Shown piece after piece: positions 52,141 through 60,378 of a stretch of DNA of 64,000 bases. The translations under genes were made by a program, and so were the position numbers. The stretch is from Chitinophaga ginsengisoli (GTDB taxonomy: Bacteria; Bacteroidota; Bacteroidia; Chitinophagales; Chitinophagaceae). The stretch lies in NCBI RefSeq assembly GCF_003014595.1, contig NZ_PYGK01000018.1, forward strand, positions 62,001-126,000, given 5' to 3'. The stretch's first letter is position 1, and the number at the start of each line of letters is the position of its first letter. The notes beneath the pieces are model-generated. The model saw only the letters and a program-made list of their open reading frames with translations, was not told the origin of the DNA and searched no databases.

Positions 52141-52206
52141 CGGTTTTGACTACAACAATGTTAAATCTGGCTACGTCCGTTTTTCTACGACGACTGACCT
52201 TTGTAG
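52141..52206 (+). promoter_or_regulatory. Promoter block of the NmrA-AraC operon, shared with 20138-20203
   Basis: CGGTTTTGACTACAACAATG at 52141-52160, AAATCTGGCTACG from 52163 and a CCGTTTTT run lead to the -7-like GACCTTTG at 52196-52203. It aligns without gaps to the block upstream of the MDR-AraC operon. The repeated GTTTTnnCTAC-like units about 37 nt apart may be AraC half-sites. Confidence 0.6.
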
Positions 52207-52222
52207 CATAAAATTCAACACC

Positions 52223-53113
52223 ATGAAAGTGATCGTAACAGGCTCCTTAGGCAATATCAGCAAGCCGCTTACAAAAGAATTACTACAGAAAGGTCGTACC
52301 GTTACCGTTATCAGCAGCAACCCGGAAAAACAACAGGACATCGAAGCTTTAGGTGCTACCGCAGCTATTGGTTCAGTAGAAGATGCTGGCTTTCTCGCGA
52401 AAGCATTCAGCGGTGCTGATGCTGTATATGTGATGACACCTCCCAATCACGCCGGGACAGACGATCCGAGAACTTACTACCGGGAAGTAGGCCGCAACTA
52501 TGCACTGGCTATCCGGCAGGCAAGCGTGCGAAGAGTCGTTCACCTAAGCACAATGGGAGCGCATCTTGACAAAGGTACCGGCCTCCTGCTCGGTGCCCAT
52601 GATGTAGAGCAGGTACTGGGTGAAATACCGGGTATCTCCCTCACCAGCCTTCGACCCGGTTACTTCTTCTACAATCTTTACAACTATCTGCCCATGATTA
52701 AAGGAGCTGGTTTTGTCCGGGCAAATTATGGCGGAGATGACAAGATCGTATTGGTGTCACCGGCAGACATAGCCGCCGCTGCTGCAGAAGAAATAACCAC
52801 CACTGCTCCTGCCAGAAAAGTGCGGTATATTGCAAGCGATGAACGTACCGTCAACGAGATTGTCCACCTTTTAGGTACAGCTATCGGAAAGCCTGATCTG
52901 CGATGGGAAGTATGCACGGATGAAGAAATGCAGGATGGTCTGGAAAAGGCAGGTGTACGGCCACCTGTTGCTGCCAGTCTTGTCGAAATGTATGCCTGCG
53001 TTCACAGTGGCGCCTTTGCGGAAGATTACGAGCAACACAAACCTATCCCCCTCGGAAAGGTAAAACTGGAAGATTTTGTGAAGGAATTTGCCGCTGTTTT
53101 TAACCAACGATGA
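52223..53113 (+). CDS. NmrA family NAD(P)-binding protein
   Basis: A 296-residue NmrA-type atypical SDR. The nucleotide motif reads VTGSLGNISKPL (about 5-16), a variant of TGATGxxG, followed by VISSNPEKQQ. LSTMGAHLDKGTGLLLG and LRPGYFFYN occupy the active-site zone. The Met at 52223 is preferred because the frame upstream crosses the promoter. It is followed after 14 nt by an AraC gene, and its promoter resembles that of the MDR-AraC operon. Quinone or electrophile response is inferred. Confidence 0.88.
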   Translation: MKVIVTGSLGNISKPLTKELLQKGRTVTVISSNPEKQQDIEALGATAAIGSVEDAGFLAKAFSGADAVYVMTPPNHAGTDDPRTYYREVGRNYALAIRQASVRRVVHLSTMGAHLDKGTGLLLGAHDVEQVLGEIPGISLTSLRPGYFFYNLYNYLPMIKGAGFVRANYGGDDKIVLVSPADIAAAAAEEITTTAPARKVRYIASDERTVNEIVHLLGTAIGKPDLRWEVCTDEEMQDGLEKAGVRPPVAASLVEMYACVHSGAFAEDYEQHKPIPLGKVKLEDFVKEFAAVFNQR

Positions 53114-53127
53114 TAATGCTTTAGGGA

Positions 53128-54042
53128 ATGAAGAACAAAGAACCGCATCAACTCAAGACAATCAGCGACTACCACCAGTTCAGGAACTTACCAAAGCCTG
53201 AACATCCCCTGGTGAGTGTAGTAAACCTGGAATCTGTAAGACAACTCCGGGATAATGAACCGAAAGCGCTTACACAAAACTTCTATTCTATTGCATTGAA
53301 AAAAAATTTTCATGGCAAGCTGAAATATGGTCAACAGGAATATGATTTCGATGAAGGTGTGATGTTCTTTATTGCTCCCGGGCAGGTTTATTCTATTGAA
53401 CCAGACAGAGCATTGGAACATTCGGGATGGCTGCTGTTCTTCCATCCCGATTTCCTCTGGAATACGCCACTGGCCAAAACGATAAAACAGTATGAATTTT
53501 TCAGCTATGCGGCCAATGAAGCCCTCCATCTTTCTGAAAAAGAAGAAACCATCGTCACTGGTATTATACAACAGATAGAACGGGAATATCACTCCAACAT
53601 TGACAAATTCAGTCAGCCGGTCATCATTGCCCAGTTGGAACTATTGCTCACTTATGCGGAACGTTTTTACCACCGTCAGTTCATCACCCGCAAAATAAGC
53701 AACCATAAAATACTTACCCGCCTTGAAACACTTCTCAATGCTTACTTTAACAGTGATGACCTGATAAAGAAAGGACTCCCCACTGTGCAGTATATCGCCA
53801 GTGAATTGAATGTATCTCCCAATTATTTAAGCAGCTTGCTGAAAGTGCTGACCGGGCAGAATACCCAGCAGCACATTCACACTAAACTGATTGAAATAGC
53901 CAAGGAAAAGCTCTCTACCACAGCTCTTTCTGTAAGTGAGATCGCTTACGAATTAGGCTTTGAACATCCCCAGTCATTCAGCAAATTATTTAAAACAAAG
54001 ACGAACCTTTCGCCTTTGGCATTCAGACAAACATTCAATTAG
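53128..54042 (+). CDS. AraC family transcriptional regulator
   Basis: A 304-residue AraC protein and close paralogue of that at 18211-19143: both share YHQFRNLPKPEHPL-like and KYGQQEYDFDEG stretches in the sensing domain, and SEIAYELGFEHPQSFSKLFK in the second HTH. It is cotranscribed with the NmrA gene and probably acts on the block at 52141-52206. The stop lies 4 nt from that of the convergent GH3 gene. Confidence 0.9.
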   Translation: MKNKEPHQLKTISDYHQFRNLPKPEHPLVSVVNLESVRQLRDNEPKALTQNFYSIALKKNFHGKLKYGQQEYDFDEGVMFFIAPGQVYSIEPDRALEHSGWLLFFHPDFLWNTPLAKTIKQYEFFSYAANEALHLSEKEETIVTGIIQQIEREYHSNIDKFSQPVIIAQLELLLTYAERFYHRQFITRKISNHKILTRLETLLNAYFNSDDLIKKGLPTVQYIASELNVSPNYLSSLLKVLTGQNTQQHIHTKLIEIAKEKLSTTALSVSEIAYELGFEHPQSFSKLFKTKTNLSPLAFRQTFN

Positions 54043-54046
54043 CAGC

Positions 54047-56380
54047 TTATTTCACTCCCGCCAGCGCTGACGACTCATGGCCATAACGTTTTGTGCGTTC
54101 ATCGCTGATGACGCCTTTCCAGTCCAGTCCAAAACCAAAGTCATAGCGATGCCCGTCGGCATCTACATGGCACTCCATATCAAAAGGAAGGTCCTCTTTC
54201 TGCATTTCTACCGTATGCATATTGGCAGGCATCTGTACCGGTAACAGACCGGAAGGTGCCTGCTTACCAGAGATGATATCCAACACAGCCTGTGTAGATA
54301 CACCAAAGTTCAATACAATACCATCCACCTGCGATTCAAATTCCCTGAACACCATCGGCTTTGAAGCAGTCACAGAAACAATGACCGGCTTTCCTCTCAT
54401 CATTTCCTTTGTGTCGAGTATGGTTTGCAGATCAGTGAAATTGGCCGCAGTGACTGTTTTATTCTTGTAAGAGCGGTCAAGCACTGTAGGATCTACTACA
54501 GGATCGCCGGCTGCGATGCTCTTTTCACGCGCATCCGTAGCTGTATAGGTTTCATATTGTAATGTAACAGGTACATAACCATTCCCACCCTTTCTGCGGT
54601 CATTACTGTCATAACCGCCTGAAGGGCTCTGCGGACTGTTCACAAATACGATCGCGAAATCAGCAGCATTAGGATCAGCAGTTAAATTGTAGTATTTCTT
54701 TATGGTATTGGTATCTACAGTGTATTCAAACTTCGCCGGCATAAAATTGCCCCACCAGTCTCTCGCGGCAGCTGTGTACATCTTTGGCACATACACCGTT
54801 TTCTTTTGCTGTACCGGTAAAACAGCCTGATGATTTTTCAGTAATACCACTGATTTTACCTGCGCGTCGTAACCTGCTTTCATAAAGTCTTTGTTCCCCA
54901 CCGCTTGCTTACTTGTCTCAACATCGAGATAAGGATTCTCAAAGAGCCCTGTACGGAAAATGTTTCGCAGCAGGCGGATACCCGATTGTTCAAAACGTTC
55001 CCTGAATGCCTGTTCCCCGAAATCCTTCACACCCATTTTGTATGCTTCAACTATAGGTTTAACATCATTGTTCCCTCCAAACTGATCCACACCTGCCAAC
55101 AGTACCTTATAATGTCTTTCAGCAACAGACAGCTTTTCAACGCCCCATGATTTTCCCGCAAATTGATCAGGTGTTTTTCCTTCATCTGCCGTAATCAGCC
55201 AGTCTGTACAAACCACGCCATCATACTTGTATTGGGTTCTCAACAGATCTGTAATAAGGTACTTACTGAACCCATTTCCGACGTTTTCCTTATTCTTCGT
55301 GTCCTGGTTATAGGAAATGGTATAATAAGGCATCACAGCTGCCGCCTTTAGCGTTTTCTCATTCAGCTTCAGCGCACCATTCACGAAAGGCGAGATATGT
55401 TCCTGCAGATTATTCCCCGGGTAGACAGCAAACTTTCCATATGCCCAGTGTGCGTCTCTCCCACCCTCCTCCGGACCACCTCCCGGCCAGTGTTTCACCA
55501 TTGCATTGACGCTATGATATCCCCAGCCATCTTTGATCTCGGCAGCGCCGGCAGAGGTCTGAAAACCATCAATATACGCCCTTGCCATATCGGTGGTCAG
55601 CTGACTGCTCTCTCCGAAGGTCATACCGATACGGTACCAGCGTGGTTCCGTTCCCAGATCGATCTGCGGAGACAGGGCTGTTGTGATTCCCAAAGCACGG
55701 TACTCTTTCCCGGCTATCTCCCCGAATTGCCGCACCAGGGAAGGGTCAAATGTTGCCGCCATGGCCAGTCCGTCGGGCCATAAAGAGATCTGCCCTCCGG
55801 CCCCTTCATTGAATTCTGTAGTAGCTGTTGCCGTATGCCTGGGGTCACTGCTGTTGTTGGCAGGAATGCCCAGGTCCAGTCCTTCAGCATAGGCCTGCAC
55901 ATTGTTATTCCATTCCGCCGCTACGGCGGGCGACTGTAAGGAGGTAACCAATATATGCCGCAGGTGATCATTCTTCAGAAATGCTTTCTGCTGGTCCGTC
56001 AGATCAGCTGGCCGGGCCCCGCTGTGCAGGAAAGTTTTCCCATTGTAGGTACCGGAACGGAAACCCATCTCAGCTGCGGGAATGGACTGATGGATGCTAT
56101 ACAACATCAGCCCTGCGATCTGCTCCACAGACATCTTCTTCACCAGGTCTTTCGCCCGCTCGTCCACAGGAAGGCGCCAGTCTTCATACTTGTCCAGCTT
56201 GCCGTTCCTGTTCAGGTCCTTGAATTGTAATCCGCCTACCTTCAGTATTTTCACCCCTGATGCAGGTGAATATCCTAATGTGGCTCCATTTTTATTATTG
56301 ACGATGGTGAATTGGGTTTGCGCTGATACGTTCATGCCGGTACACGCAATAGCGAAGGCAATAAAAAGTCTGGCTTTCAT
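54047..56380 (-). CDS. GH3 beta-glycosidase
   Basis: A 777-residue secreted GH3 enzyme. A signal peptide ends at VSAQ (about 20). An EF-hand-like calcium loop DLNRNGKLDKYEDW lies at 55-68, as in a GH3 group of Bacteroidota. The (beta/alpha)8 barrel has KHWPGGGPEEGGRDAHW near 296-312 and the nucleophile in GVVCTDW (Asp393). The alpha/beta sandwich and FnIII-like C-part follow, ending in HRYDFGFGLDW. The frame to 56455 lacks a signal at its start, so 56380 is chosen. Next to an AraR-type regulator and a GH43, it may act on arabinan or xylan fragments. Confidence 0.9.
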   Translation of the reverse strand: MKARLFIAFAIACTGMNVSAQTQFTIVNNKNGATLGYSPASGVKILKVGGLQFKDLNRNGKLDKYEDWRLPVDERAKDLVKKMSVEQIAGLMLYSIHQSIPAAEMGFRSGTYNGKTFLHSGARPADLTDQQKAFLKNDHLRHILVTSLQSPAVAAEWNNNVQAYAEGLDLGIPANNSSDPRHTATATTEFNEGAGGQISLWPDGLAMAATFDPSLVRQFGEIAGKEYRALGITTALSPQIDLGTEPRWYRIGMTFGESSQLTTDMARAYIDGFQTSAGAAEIKDGWGYHSVNAMVKHWPGGGPEEGGRDAHWAYGKFAVYPGNNLQEHISPFVNGALKLNEKTLKAAAVMPYYTISYNQDTKNKENVGNGFSKYLITDLLRTQYKYDGVVCTDWLITADEGKTPDQFAGKSWGVEKLSVAERHYKVLLAGVDQFGGNNDVKPIVEAYKMGVKDFGEQAFRERFEQSGIRLLRNIFRTGLFENPYLDVETSKQAVGNKDFMKAGYDAQVKSVVLLKNHQAVLPVQQKKTVYVPKMYTAAARDWWGNFMPAKFEYTVDTNTIKKYYNLTADPNAADFAIVFVNSPQSPSGGYDSNDRRKGGNGYVPVTLQYETYTATDAREKSIAAGDPVVDPTVLDRSYKNKTVTAANFTDLQTILDTKEMMRGKPVIVSVTASKPMVFREFESQVDGIVLNFGVSTQAVLDIISGKQAPSGLLPVQMPANMHTVEMQKEDLPFDMECHVDADGHRYDFGFGLDWKGVISDERTKRYGHESSALAGVK

Positions 56381-56510
56381 CCTGGATGTTTCATAACGGT
56401 GAGAAAATATGTGGCATATCGAAACAATTCCGGCATACATGGCCCATTGTCTCATTATGATACAATGATAAAAATATTCCCCCTGGACTCCAAATATTAT
56501 ATTTTTAGGT
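56381..56510. promoter_or_regulatory. Divergent promoter region of GH3 and the Nudix regulator
   Basis: 130 bp between start codons. AAATAT-T-ATATTT (56492-56504) is a perfect 6-bp inverted repeat just before the regulator start and could be its own operator. TA-rich sequence makes the -7 elements hard to place. Confidence 0.4.
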
Positions 56511-57257
56511 ATGGACGAAATTTCACTGTTTGAGGAACGGAGTAAAGAGTTTTACAAGGATTATCTACCGCATGTATCTATTGATTGTGTGGTTTTCGGG
56601 TTCCATTCCAACACCTTAAAAGTATTGCTCATCAGGATGAAAGGTCAGGAGCACTGGGGATTACCGGGAGGATATGTGGGCAAGGACGAGCATATTGATG
56701 ATGCGGCAATAAGGATCCTGAAGTCCCGGACAGGTGCAGAAAAAGTATTCCTTGAGCAGTTTAAGGCCTTCGGTAATACGGGAAGATCAGAAAAAGACCT
56801 CAGCTATCTGCCCGAATCAATATGGTTCAGACAGCGTTTCATATCTGTTGGTTATTACGCATTGGTAGATTATGAGCAGATCATCCCGGTAGTAGACGAT
56901 ATTTCAACAGCCTGTGAATGGAAAAGTGTACATGAGCTACCGGCTATGATGATGGATCACCGTCAGATCTATGAAGCCGCGCTGGAAAACATGCGTTTTC
57001 AGCTAAATTATAAGCCTATTGGCTATAATCTCCTGCCGGAGGAATTCACTATGCCGGATCTGCAGAAACTATATGAGACCATCCTTGGTAAACCATTAAG
57101 CAGAAGCAACTTCCAGCGTAAAATGCTGGCATATGACATCTTCATCAAACACGATAAGGAACGAAAGGGAGGCGCACATCGCAGCCCTATTTTATATAGT
57201 TTTGACCAGGTAAAATACCAGGCCGCATTAAAAACAGGACTAAAAGAAGCATGGTGA
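56511..57257 (+). CDS. Degenerate-Nudix transcriptional regulator (NrtR/AraR type)
   Basis: A 248-residue protein with an N-terminal Nudix fold (about 18-150) and a C-terminal winged helix (about 165-235, GYNLLPEEFTMPDLQKLYE and LSRSNFQRKMLAYD). The Nudix box reads GGYVGKDEHIDDAAIRILKS with the REUXEE acids lost, so it should not hydrolyse nucleotides. This matches the NrtR group, of which the Bacteroides AraR senses L-arabinose. It is divergent from GH3 and convergent with GH43, which makes an arabinose-responsive role plausible but not proven. Confidence 0.85.
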   Translation: MDEISLFEERSKEFYKDYLPHVSIDCVVFGFHSNTLKVLLIRMKGQEHWGLPGGYVGKDEHIDDAAIRILKSRTGAEKVFLEQFKAFGNTGRSEKDLSYLPESIWFRQRFISVGYYALVDYEQIIPVVDDISTACEWKSVHELPAMMMDHRQIYEAALENMRFQLNYKPIGYNLLPEEFTMPDLQKLYETILGKPLSRSNFQRKMLAYDIFIKHDKERKGGAHRSPILYSFDQVKYQAALKTGLKEAW

Positions 57258-57316
57258 CATGACACGTACATCTTCTTCAATAGGCAACTATGTCTGTAAG
57301 TTCGTCGATCAGGCAA

Positions 57317-57375
57317 CTTATACGCATCCGGAAAATCGCAATTTCCTTTCCGGATACGTATAAGCATATATTTTT
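57317..57375 (-). terminator. Hairpin between the Nudix regulator and GH43 genes
   Basis: 57317-57334 and 57347-57364 pair at 17 of 18 positions around CCGGAAA/TTTCCGG. A T-run follows on the plus strand up to the GH43 stop. Confidence 0.7.
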
Positions 57376-58896
57376 TTAAGGGATGATCTGCCATAGTTCG
57401 GCATCATACTGGTTTTCAAACCATTGTTCCAGTTTGGTGCCCGGTGTCTGATTGCTGTACGGTACATTCAGTGCCAACAGGCTCCTGCGGTTGATCAGTT
57501 TGAAATATCCATTACCCATATCCTGCACGCGCCAGTGCTGCGCAATATTCTGGTTGTCAGTCCACTGGATCAGGATATTTCCCGCATTCAGCAACCCACC
57601 GGCATCATCCAGATTTAAACCGGAGGCTACACAAGTTATCTTGTAATAACCATTTCCCAGGCTGGTGAAGTTCCATTTCTGTGCTGTAAAGCCATTATCT
57701 GTCCATTGCTGTATCTGTAATCCCGGTGTTGGCGCACCGTCGGGTACGTCTACACACTGCCCTGTTACCTTCGACTTGATCCGATACACACCATTCGCGA
57801 TTGGCATAGCATAATCCGGCCCAATAGAAGGCGCGGCTATAGGAATACCCTTTTCTATGGGATAGCCGAAATAAGGGATATCTCCGTCCCAGGAAAACTG
57901 CTGTGTCATCACTCTCCTGTCCCATCCGGAACCATCTGTATTGGCGGCATGATAAACGATCCACCACTGGATATTATCCGGCGACTTTACAAACGAGGCA
58001 TGCCCCGGTCCATACACATTGCCAAACCTGGAAAATGCGGGCGTGGAAGGTTTTGTCCAGGAGCTCTTTTGCATCAGGTTACCATTGGTGCAGGTAAGCC
58101 TTCCCAGGCAGTAATCGTTCGTCCAGCTGCCACTTGCCGAGTAAATGATATTGACCGTATTACCGCTGACGAGTGCCGTAGGGCCTTCGTTGACAGTAGG
58201 ATTGCCTACTTGTTCCCAGGCATAATCAGGCCTGGATATCTCCACTCTTTCCCCTGAAATCGTATAAGGGTTGCTCATCCTTGCGATGTAGATGTACTGG
58301 GAAACGTTGCTGGCCCCTTCCCAACCCGACCAGATGAAGTATTGCTGACCGTTGAAGTCGAAAACAGACCCGTCTATAGCCCATCTGTCAGTCGTAGCGC
58401 TCAACCTGGTCTTATAAGCGTATCCCCCATCCAACGGATCATTGGCATTGCTGCCGCCTTCCAGTACGAACATCCGGTGATTGGCATTATTGCCATCATC
58501 CGCAGCGAAGTACACATACCATCGGCCGCTACGATAATGCAGCTCCGGCGCCCACAACTCCGATGAATATCCGGTGCCGGAAGGAGGTGTGAAAATGTAA
58601 GTTTTGGGTTGCATCAGGATGTCCTGTAAGGTCGCTGATTTGGTGATCCATAAACGGCCGCCGTCAGAACCGCAGTAGTAATAAAAATCACCTACCCTAA
58701 TGACCCAGGGGTCATAATAACTGCCATTATTCGATGAGGGTAGTGCATTCGTGAAGATGACAGAAGTGCTTAAAGTACTGTGCGTTGACGCCTGAGTACC
58801 GGTAACCCGTGGTGTGTCTGTCTGTGGCTTCCTGCAGCCTGCTATTGAGGCGCACAGGGCAAGCACACAGCAAATTGCTGAATAGTTGTTTTTCAT
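57376..58896 (-). CDS. GH43 lipoprotein with ricin-type CBM13
   Basis: A 506-residue lipoprotein (lipobox IAGC, Cys21). The five-bladed GH43 propeller spans about 45-355 with all three catalytic acids: Asp62 in YDPWV, Asp175 in AIDGSVF and Glu237 in VNEGPT. WAPELH is also typical. A CBM13 beta-trefoil follows at about 365-506 with three QxW-like repeats (QQWTDNG, IQWTDNQ, EQWFENQ). It likely releases arabinose or xylose from plant polymers. The frame extends upstream to 59046, but the Met at 58896 heads the signal peptide. Confidence 0.9.
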   Translation of the reverse strand: MKNNYSAICCVLALCASIAGCRKPQTDTPRVTGTQASTHSTLSTSVIFTNALPSSNNGSYYDPWVIRVGDFYYYCGSDGGRLWITKSATLQDILMQPKTYIFTPPSGTGYSSELWAPELHYRSGRWYVYFAADDGNNANHRMFVLEGGSNANDPLDGGYAYKTRLSATTDRWAIDGSVFDFNGQQYFIWSGWEGASNVSQYIYIARMSNPYTISGERVEISRPDYAWEQVGNPTVNEGPTALVSGNTVNIIYSASGSWTNDYCLGRLTCTNGNLMQKSSWTKPSTPAFSRFGNVYGPGHASFVKSPDNIQWWIVYHAANTDGSGWDRRVMTQQFSWDGDIPYFGYPIEKGIPIAAPSIGPDYAMPIANGVYRIKSKVTGQCVDVPDGAPTPGLQIQQWTDNGFTAQKWNFTSLGNGYYKITCVASGLNLDDAGGLLNAGNILIQWTDNQNIAQHWRVQDMGNGYFKLINRRSLLALNVPYSNQTPGTKLEQWFENQYDAELWQIIP

Positions 58897-59345
58897 ATTG
58901 GTTATTTTGAGCGTTATAAATGCGGGTTTTCCCACTGTGTGATACAATGTTAAGAAAGATTTCAACGTGGTGCTGAAGAATGTCCAAAGGATGCAAAGTA
59001 GTGTGCATAGGAACGCAAAAACATGTGGCGGAAAATTGAGCAACATTATTAACCAGGCGAAAACCAGCTTGTTGGTTAAGTACCATCTTTATACCGCTTA
59101 GATACCTCTTATCCTCCCTTTATCCTCCCTTCGGAAGGGAGGATAAAGGGAGGATAAGAGGTATCTAAGCGGTATCTAAGTGGAGAAAGTAAGGCAAAAA
59201 GTCATCAGGAATAGGAAAGACATATTCCGGGAATATTCGTTTCGAATTTCTGCCCCAGACACAAGTAAAACCCATCATAAAAAATTCGTGAATACAAGTA
59301 TCCTCCCGTAATTTTAACCCCTCATAATCAACAATCTCCTCCCGA
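58897..59345. other. Intergenic region around the 85-bp hairpin
   Basis: No gene is supported. A frame on the minus strand at 59165-59476 overlaps the acetyltransferase start and the hairpin and is judged non-coding. The main content is the hairpin at 59091-59175. Confidence 0.5.
59091..59175. repeat. 85-bp perfect palindrome (41-bp stem, 3-nt loop)
   Basis: 59091-59131 and 59135-59175 are exact reverse complements around the loop CGG. Each arm contains two direct copies of ATCCTCCCTT in line and an outer CCGCTTAGATACC part; GGTATCTAAG is repeated once more outside the right arm. The length and perfection exceed what a terminator needs. It lies between divergent or unrelated genes and could be a REP/MITE-like element. 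Confidence 0.85.
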
Positions 59346-59936
59346 ATGAGAACAGCCACTTCCAACGACAAACCACTCATCCTCGACATCCTCTGCGCGT
59401 CTTTCGACTGCAACATCAGCGTCAATGCCATTATTCCACAAGACGCCCGTCGCACCTCCAGGATCAGGGCACTCATGGACTACGCCTTTGAACAATGTTA
59501 TACTTCAGGAAAAATATTCATCAATCCGTCCAACGATGGATGTGCATTGGTACTCCACTCCTGGCAAGAGGTAACGACGCTCCGCTCCATATGGCAAAGC
59601 CTGTTGTGCACATTTCGCGGCCCTGGTATTTCGATGCTGCCCATTCTCCTGAAAAGGCAAAAAACAATCAAGGAAAAATATCCTTATAGCCACTACGTAT
59701 ACCTATGGTTTATCGGCGTCATACCGTCACAGCAGAACCAGCATAAAGGGGCAGCGTTACTGGATGCAGTCATTGATCATGCAACATCCGTAAACTATCC
59801 TATTCTGTTGGAAACATCTATACAACGGAATGTAAACTGGTATGAGAAATCGGGGTTCGACTTATATCAAACTATTGAAGTTCCGCATCAGTTGTATTTG
59901 CTGAAAAGGGAATTAACGGCTACGTCTGTTATCTGA
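59346..59936 (+). CDS. GNAT family N-acetyltransferase
   Basis: A 196-residue GNAT protein. The acetyl-CoA loop is represented by VIPSQQNQHKGAALLDAVID (about 124-143), a Q-x-x-G-x-G/A-type motif with a changed Arg, after the strand HYVYLWFIGV. The closing strand and helix NVNWYEKSGFDLYQTIEV are typical. The substrate is unknown. The TTG-rich upstream side holds the 85-bp hairpin. Confidence 0.85.
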   Translation: MRTATSNDKPLILDILCASFDCNISVNAIIPQDARRTSRIRALMDYAFEQCYTSGKIFINPSNDGCALVLHSWQEVTTLRSIWQSLLCTFRGPGISMLPILLKRQKTIKEKYPYSHYVYLWFIGVIPSQQNQHKGAALLDAVIDHATSVNYPILLETSIQRNVNWYEKSGFDLYQTIEVPHQLYLLKRELTATSVI

Positions 59937-60029
59937 CAATGTATATTCTCTTATCAGCAGGATTGTTTGTGGGTAAAATACAATTTGTTTTGTTATCCAC
60001 GGGTACGCACCTCCGGCAATAAACATCTC

Positions 60030-60066
60030 CTCGGGGGATTATCATTTCCCCGGGGTTACGAACCCC
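60030..60066. repeat. GC-rich palindrome leading the tandem repeat
   Basis: CGGGGGATTATCATTTCCCC and GGGGTTACGAACCCC form small hairpins in front of the 94-bp repeat units. The same layout occurs at 34200-34225. The remaining parts of 59937-60378 show no gene. Confidence 0.5.
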
Positions 60067-60273
60067 GCGCTACAAACAACCTGACTCCTACGGAGTCCAC
60101 CAGCGTTTTGTTACCCGGTTGATTGCGGTACCGGTTGTCACTTCCCTGGGGTACGGTCCCGCGCTACAAACAACCTGACTCCTACGGAGTCCACCAGCGT
60201 TTTGCTACCCGGTTGATTGCGGTACCGGTTGTCACTTCCCTGGGGTACGGTCCCGCGCTACAAACAACGTAGC
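60067..60273. repeat. 94-bp tandem repeat, 2.2 copies
   Basis: Units start at 60067, 60161 and 60255 with GCGCTACAAACAAC. The first two are 94 bp each and differ at one base (T/C); the third is cut after about 19 bp. Each unit holds the palindrome GACTCC-TAC-GGAGTC. A related single copy lies at 34225-34255. Confidence 0.85.
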
Positions 60274-60294
60274 TCCTACAAAATCCTTTTGACA

Positions 60295-60325
60295 TAAAAA
60301 AAGGGCCCCCGGAGTAGGGAGGCCC
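60295..60325 (-). terminator. Terminator of the GH89 gene
   Basis: On the minus strand GGGCCTCC pairs with GGGGGCCC around a short loop (one mismatch) and is followed by TTTTTTT. Confidence 0.85.
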
Positions 60326-60378
60326 AACATGCAGCCAGTCAACGTCTCACTATCGACCGACTACAATCTCTTTTATGA

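Noticed and set aside
59165..59476. Minus-strand frame of 103 codons next to the 85-bp hairpin
   Set aside because: It overlaps the start of a clear GNAT gene on the other strand and the hairpin arm, and has no recognisable family.
59935..60330. CRISPR array suggested by regular repeats
   Set aside because: The 94-bp units are contiguous near-identical copies without unique spacers, and no cas genes are present.
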